A DNA stretch of 43,216 nucleotides from Alphaproteobacteria bacterium HGW-Alphaproteobacteria-7 (lineage in GTDB: Bacteria; Pseudomonadota; Alphaproteobacteria; Sphingomonadales; Sphingomonadaceae): assembly GCA_002842735.1 (NCBI GenBank), contig PHEB01000026.1, positions 1-43,216 on the forward strand. Reading direction: 5' to 3'. How positions within the stretch are numbered: position 1 is the first letter of the stretch; each line of letters begins with the position of its first letter. A program made the position numbers and the translations under genes. Under the pieces are notes generated by a model. That model did no database searches and was not told where the DNA came from. It saw only the letters and a list, made by a program, of their open reading frames with translations. Positions 41,519 to 43,216 of the stretch are shown here, one piece after another.

Positions 41519-42349
41519 ATGGAACAAGGCCGGACATCGTTGCGCGGCAGCACGCGTGGGCGCTTTCCCGGCGTCAGCGTCGGCGTGCTCGAAGCCGACC
41601 TGCTCAGCGCGCTTGACCGGCGTGAGATCGAGGTGTTGTTCCAGCCGCAATTTTCCTGCGTCAGTGGCGCGGTGGTCGGGGCAGAGGCGCTGGCCCGCTG
41701 GCGGCATCCCTCGCTGGGAGAAATCGGCGCGCGCGATCTGTTCGCGGTGGCAGAGCGCGCTGCGCTGGTCGCCCCGCTGTCGCGCCATGTGGTCGCCCGC
41801 GCGCTGGAGGATGCGGCGACATGGCCGGATAATCTGACGCTGTCGCTTAACATCACGCCCGAAGAACTGGGCGATCCGCGCTTTGCCGCCGATTTTGCCG
41901 CGTTGATTGGCCGTTCGGACATTGCGCCGCAGCGGCTGATGCTGGAGATTACCGAGGATCTGCTGCTGCGCAATCTGCCGCAGGCGGCCAGCGCGCTGAA
42001 GGCGCTGCGCGGGCTGGGGTTTCGCACCGCGCTCGATGATTTCGGCGCGGGGTTCTGCAATTTCCGTTACCTGCGCGAATTGCCGCTGGATGCGCTGAAG
42101 CTTGATAAGGCGATGGTCGATAGCGTGCCGGGCGATGCCACCGCGCTGGCGGTGCTGCGGGCGATCATGCAGCTGGGCAAAGCGCTCGGCCTGGCGGTCT
42201 ATGCCGAGGGGATCGAAAGCGAAATCCAGCGCGCGGCGATCACCGCCGAAGGCTGCGACTACTGGCAAGGCTTCCTGCGCGCTCAACCCATGCCGAGCGA
42301 AAGCGTGCTGGCACTGGCGCGAACCGCGCGCGGGATGGGGCATGGGTGA
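41519..42349 (+). CDS. Stand-alone EAL-domain cyclic-di-GMP phosphodiesterase
   Basis: Expected to hydrolyse cyclic-di-GMP to pGpG. The 276-residue protein is almost entirely one EAL domain after a basic N-terminus of about 20 residues. The catalytic set looks complete: GAEALARWRHP (Glu56), SLNITPEEL, MLEITED, ALDDFGAGFCNF, LKLDK, YAEGIES and the late YWQGFLRAQP. There is no GGDEF partner, sensor or membrane segment, so input must come from elsewhere. The start at ATG 41519 is close to AGGGAG. The adjacent nadK is divergent; no functional link is evident. Confidence 0.93.
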   Translation: MEQGRTSLRGSTRGRFPGVSVGVLEADLLSALDRREIEVLFQPQFSCVSGAVVGAEALARWRHPSLGEIGARDLFAVAERAALVAPLSRHVVARALEDAATWPDNLTLSLNITPEELGDPRFAADFAALIGRSDIAPQRLMLEITEDLLLRNLPQAASALKALRGLGFRTALDDFGAGFCNFRYLRELPLDALKLDKAMVDSVPGDATALAVLRAIMQLGKALGLAVYAEGIESEIQRAAITAEGCDYWQGFLRAQPMPSESVLALARTARGMGHG

Positions 42350-42606
42350 ACCGGGGCAAGGCAGCCCGGCCAGTCGCTGACACACCGCGCGGCGGCATCT
42401 GTTGGAGACACATGTGACACTGTCCAGAAGACAAAAACCACCCCCGCCAATCGCGCCTTTGAGAAAGCCGTTGCAAGAGCAGATCCGGGCGTGTGACACG
42501 CACAGGGCCATAGGGCGAACGGCCACCTGTAGGAAATGACCGCTTTGCGTAAGGCTGCGAAGTGTTGGAAATGGCCGGATTTGGTGGATTTCCGCCATTC
42601 CCTCAA

Positions 42607-42699
42607 TCGTCGCCCCGTGCTTGACACGGGGTCAGGCTTTTCTCCTTCGATGGTGTCGAAACAAGGAAGCCAAGCCCCGTGTCAAGCACGGGGCGACGA
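42607..42699. repeat. Perfect palindromic repeat, class D
   Basis: The arms 42607-42631 and 42675-42699 are exactly complementary over 25 bases (core CCCCGTGCTTGACACGGGG) around a 43-base spacer. Each arm also folds on itself through CCCCGTG/CACGGGG-like pairing. It is the only element here with no arm mismatches, suggesting a recent copy. Confidence 0.92.
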
Positions 42700-42832
42700 A
42701 ACTTGGAGCGTTCGCTTGGGGGTCGGGTCGCGAATTTCCGGTTTTGGCGGCCAGACAGCTGAAGCCGCCATACCGCTTTCGGGATTGCGCATCGGCCCTG
42801 CTTATGACTGGTGATGGGTGGTTTACGCCATC

Positions 42833-42916
42833 CCGTCACCCCAGCGAAAGCTGGGGCCTAGGGCTGCAAGTGGCAGTGCTCGCCGCTTGAGATCCCAGCT
42901 TTCGCTGGGATGACGG
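42833..42916. repeat. Palindromic repeat, class C
   Basis: The arms 42833-42855 and 42894-42916 share AGCGAAAGCTGGG inverted, one mismatch in 23, around a 38-base spacer. It is the same family as 9586-9648 and 13319-13400. Confidence 0.9.
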
Positions 42917-42972
42917 ATAGTGGCAGGTTTTGGCAGCGCGCCGTGCTGTTGCAAATGACCGAGAGGGGGTAG

Positions 42973-43216
42973 CTAGCTGCTGTTTTGCGCTCGGATGGGG
43001 AAGCGATTTAAAAGCGCACGCAGGCTGTTTGCGGCAACAGCAAGCCGGTCGTTGATCGGAATGTTGAATCCAATCTCACCGAAATCTCCGTCGCGTTTGC
43101 ACCAAGGTGGCAGCGCTTCTAATGAAAATGCTATCCGAACTTCCAACTCCGACAACCGCTCGAAATCGAGATTCGGTTCTGTAAAACCACAATATGCGTT
43201 CTCAGCTTTGCCCAAG
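42973..43216 (-). CDS. Hypothetical protein, 5' end beyond the window
   Basis: An open frame runs in from the right edge and stops at 42973. About 81 residues are visible, including CGFTEPNLDFERLSELEV and ending LNRFPIRAQNSS. No family is recognised. The codons are AT-richer than the chromosomal core genes, like the hypothetical gene at 933-1646, which suggests an accessory gene. The true start lies outside the window; the TTG at the edge is not evidence of a start. Confidence 0.5.
   Translation of the reverse strand, partial: LGKAENAYCGFTEPNLDFERLSELEVRIAFSLEALPPWCKRDGDFGEIGFNIPINDRLAVAANSLRALLNRFPIRAQNSS

Larger units (their letters stand above)
42350..42972. other. Non-coding region with two palindromic repeats
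   Basis: No convincing gene in these 623 bases. It holds two palindromic elements (see separate entries). TGACAC recurs in the first half (42383, 42413 and 42494 vicinity), and an AAATGACCG-type short motif appears near 42533 and 42953. A weak CCGGG/CCCGG hairpin lies just after the EAL stop. Open frames here have no recognizable product and look like chance. Confidence 0.6.

Noticed and set aside
42240..42839. Several 75-115 residue frames after the EAL gene
   Set aside because: They overlap the EAL gene or palindromic repeats, lack ribosome sites and show no family resemblance.

Overview
The window is a 43.2 kb piece of a GC-rich alphaproteobacterial chromosome, most likely Sphingomonadales (Erythrobacter/Porphyrobacter-like). 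This is inferred from protein character and gene order: a DivL-type kinase with tyrosine at the phospho-acceptor site, the run ahcY-divL-tsaE-amgK-murU-addB-addA-trxA, Flp pilins, AddAB instead of RecBCD, and short palindromic repeats of the TTCGACA(A/G)GCTCAG and AGCGAAAGCTGGG types. No species call is possible from the sequence alone.

Layout. 0-1.7 kb: a mobile-element scar, where an IS5-family element (IS427-like, transposase made by -1 frameshift) sits at a CTAG site exactly at the end of an IS630-type transposase remnant, followed by an AT-richer membrane-protein gene whose 3' end runs into the IS. 1.9-6.2 kb: RhlE-like RNA helicase, glutathione reductase and a D-amino-acid-oxidase-type flavoprotein. 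6.3-16.8 kb: the complete propionyl-CoA to succinyl-CoA route (pccB, methylmalonyl-CoA epimerase, an enoyl-CoA hydratase relative, methylmalonyl-CoA mutase, pccA), with bioB, which supplies the biotin PccA needs. Two small AT-richer membrane ORFs, a DUF3445 protein and an LprI-like secreted protein lie among these genes. 17-20 kb: twin Flp pilins, MutT-like Nudix hydrolase, tRNA-Arg(ACG), a zincin-type metallopeptidase, folE and a peroxiredoxin. 20.2-33.2 kb: a tightly packed run with ahcY (methyl cycle), divL (cell-cycle control), tsaE (tRNA t6A), amgK/murU (peptidoglycan recycling), addB/addA (double-strand break repair) and trxA; most junctions from divL to addA overlap by a few bases. 33.2-38.5 kb: argJ with an overlapping inositol-monophosphatase-family gene on the minus strand, then a small exported protein just upstream of secA. 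38.5-43.2 kb: TauE/SafE and YeeE/YedE sulfur transporters, tRNA-Asn(GTT), NAD kinase, a stand-alone EAL phosphodiesterase, a 0.6 kb non-coding stretch with two palindromic repeats, and a gene cut by the window edge.

The most unusual feature is a set of palindromic repeats (about 60-100 bases, inverted arms around a spacer) concentrated in the propionate region. Several lie between genes, but one is inside the methylmalonyl-CoA mutase gene, one is inside pccA, and a half-copy is inside the epimerase gene, all in frame and apparently adding about 12-32 residues to each enzyme. This resembles the protein-inserted palindromic elements described in Rickettsia. The epimerase gene is also preceded by a duplicated, diverged copy of its own 5' end next to another repeat. 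A second lead is the small signal-peptide-bearing ORF immediately upstream of secA, which has the position and architecture expected of a SecM-like secretion monitor.
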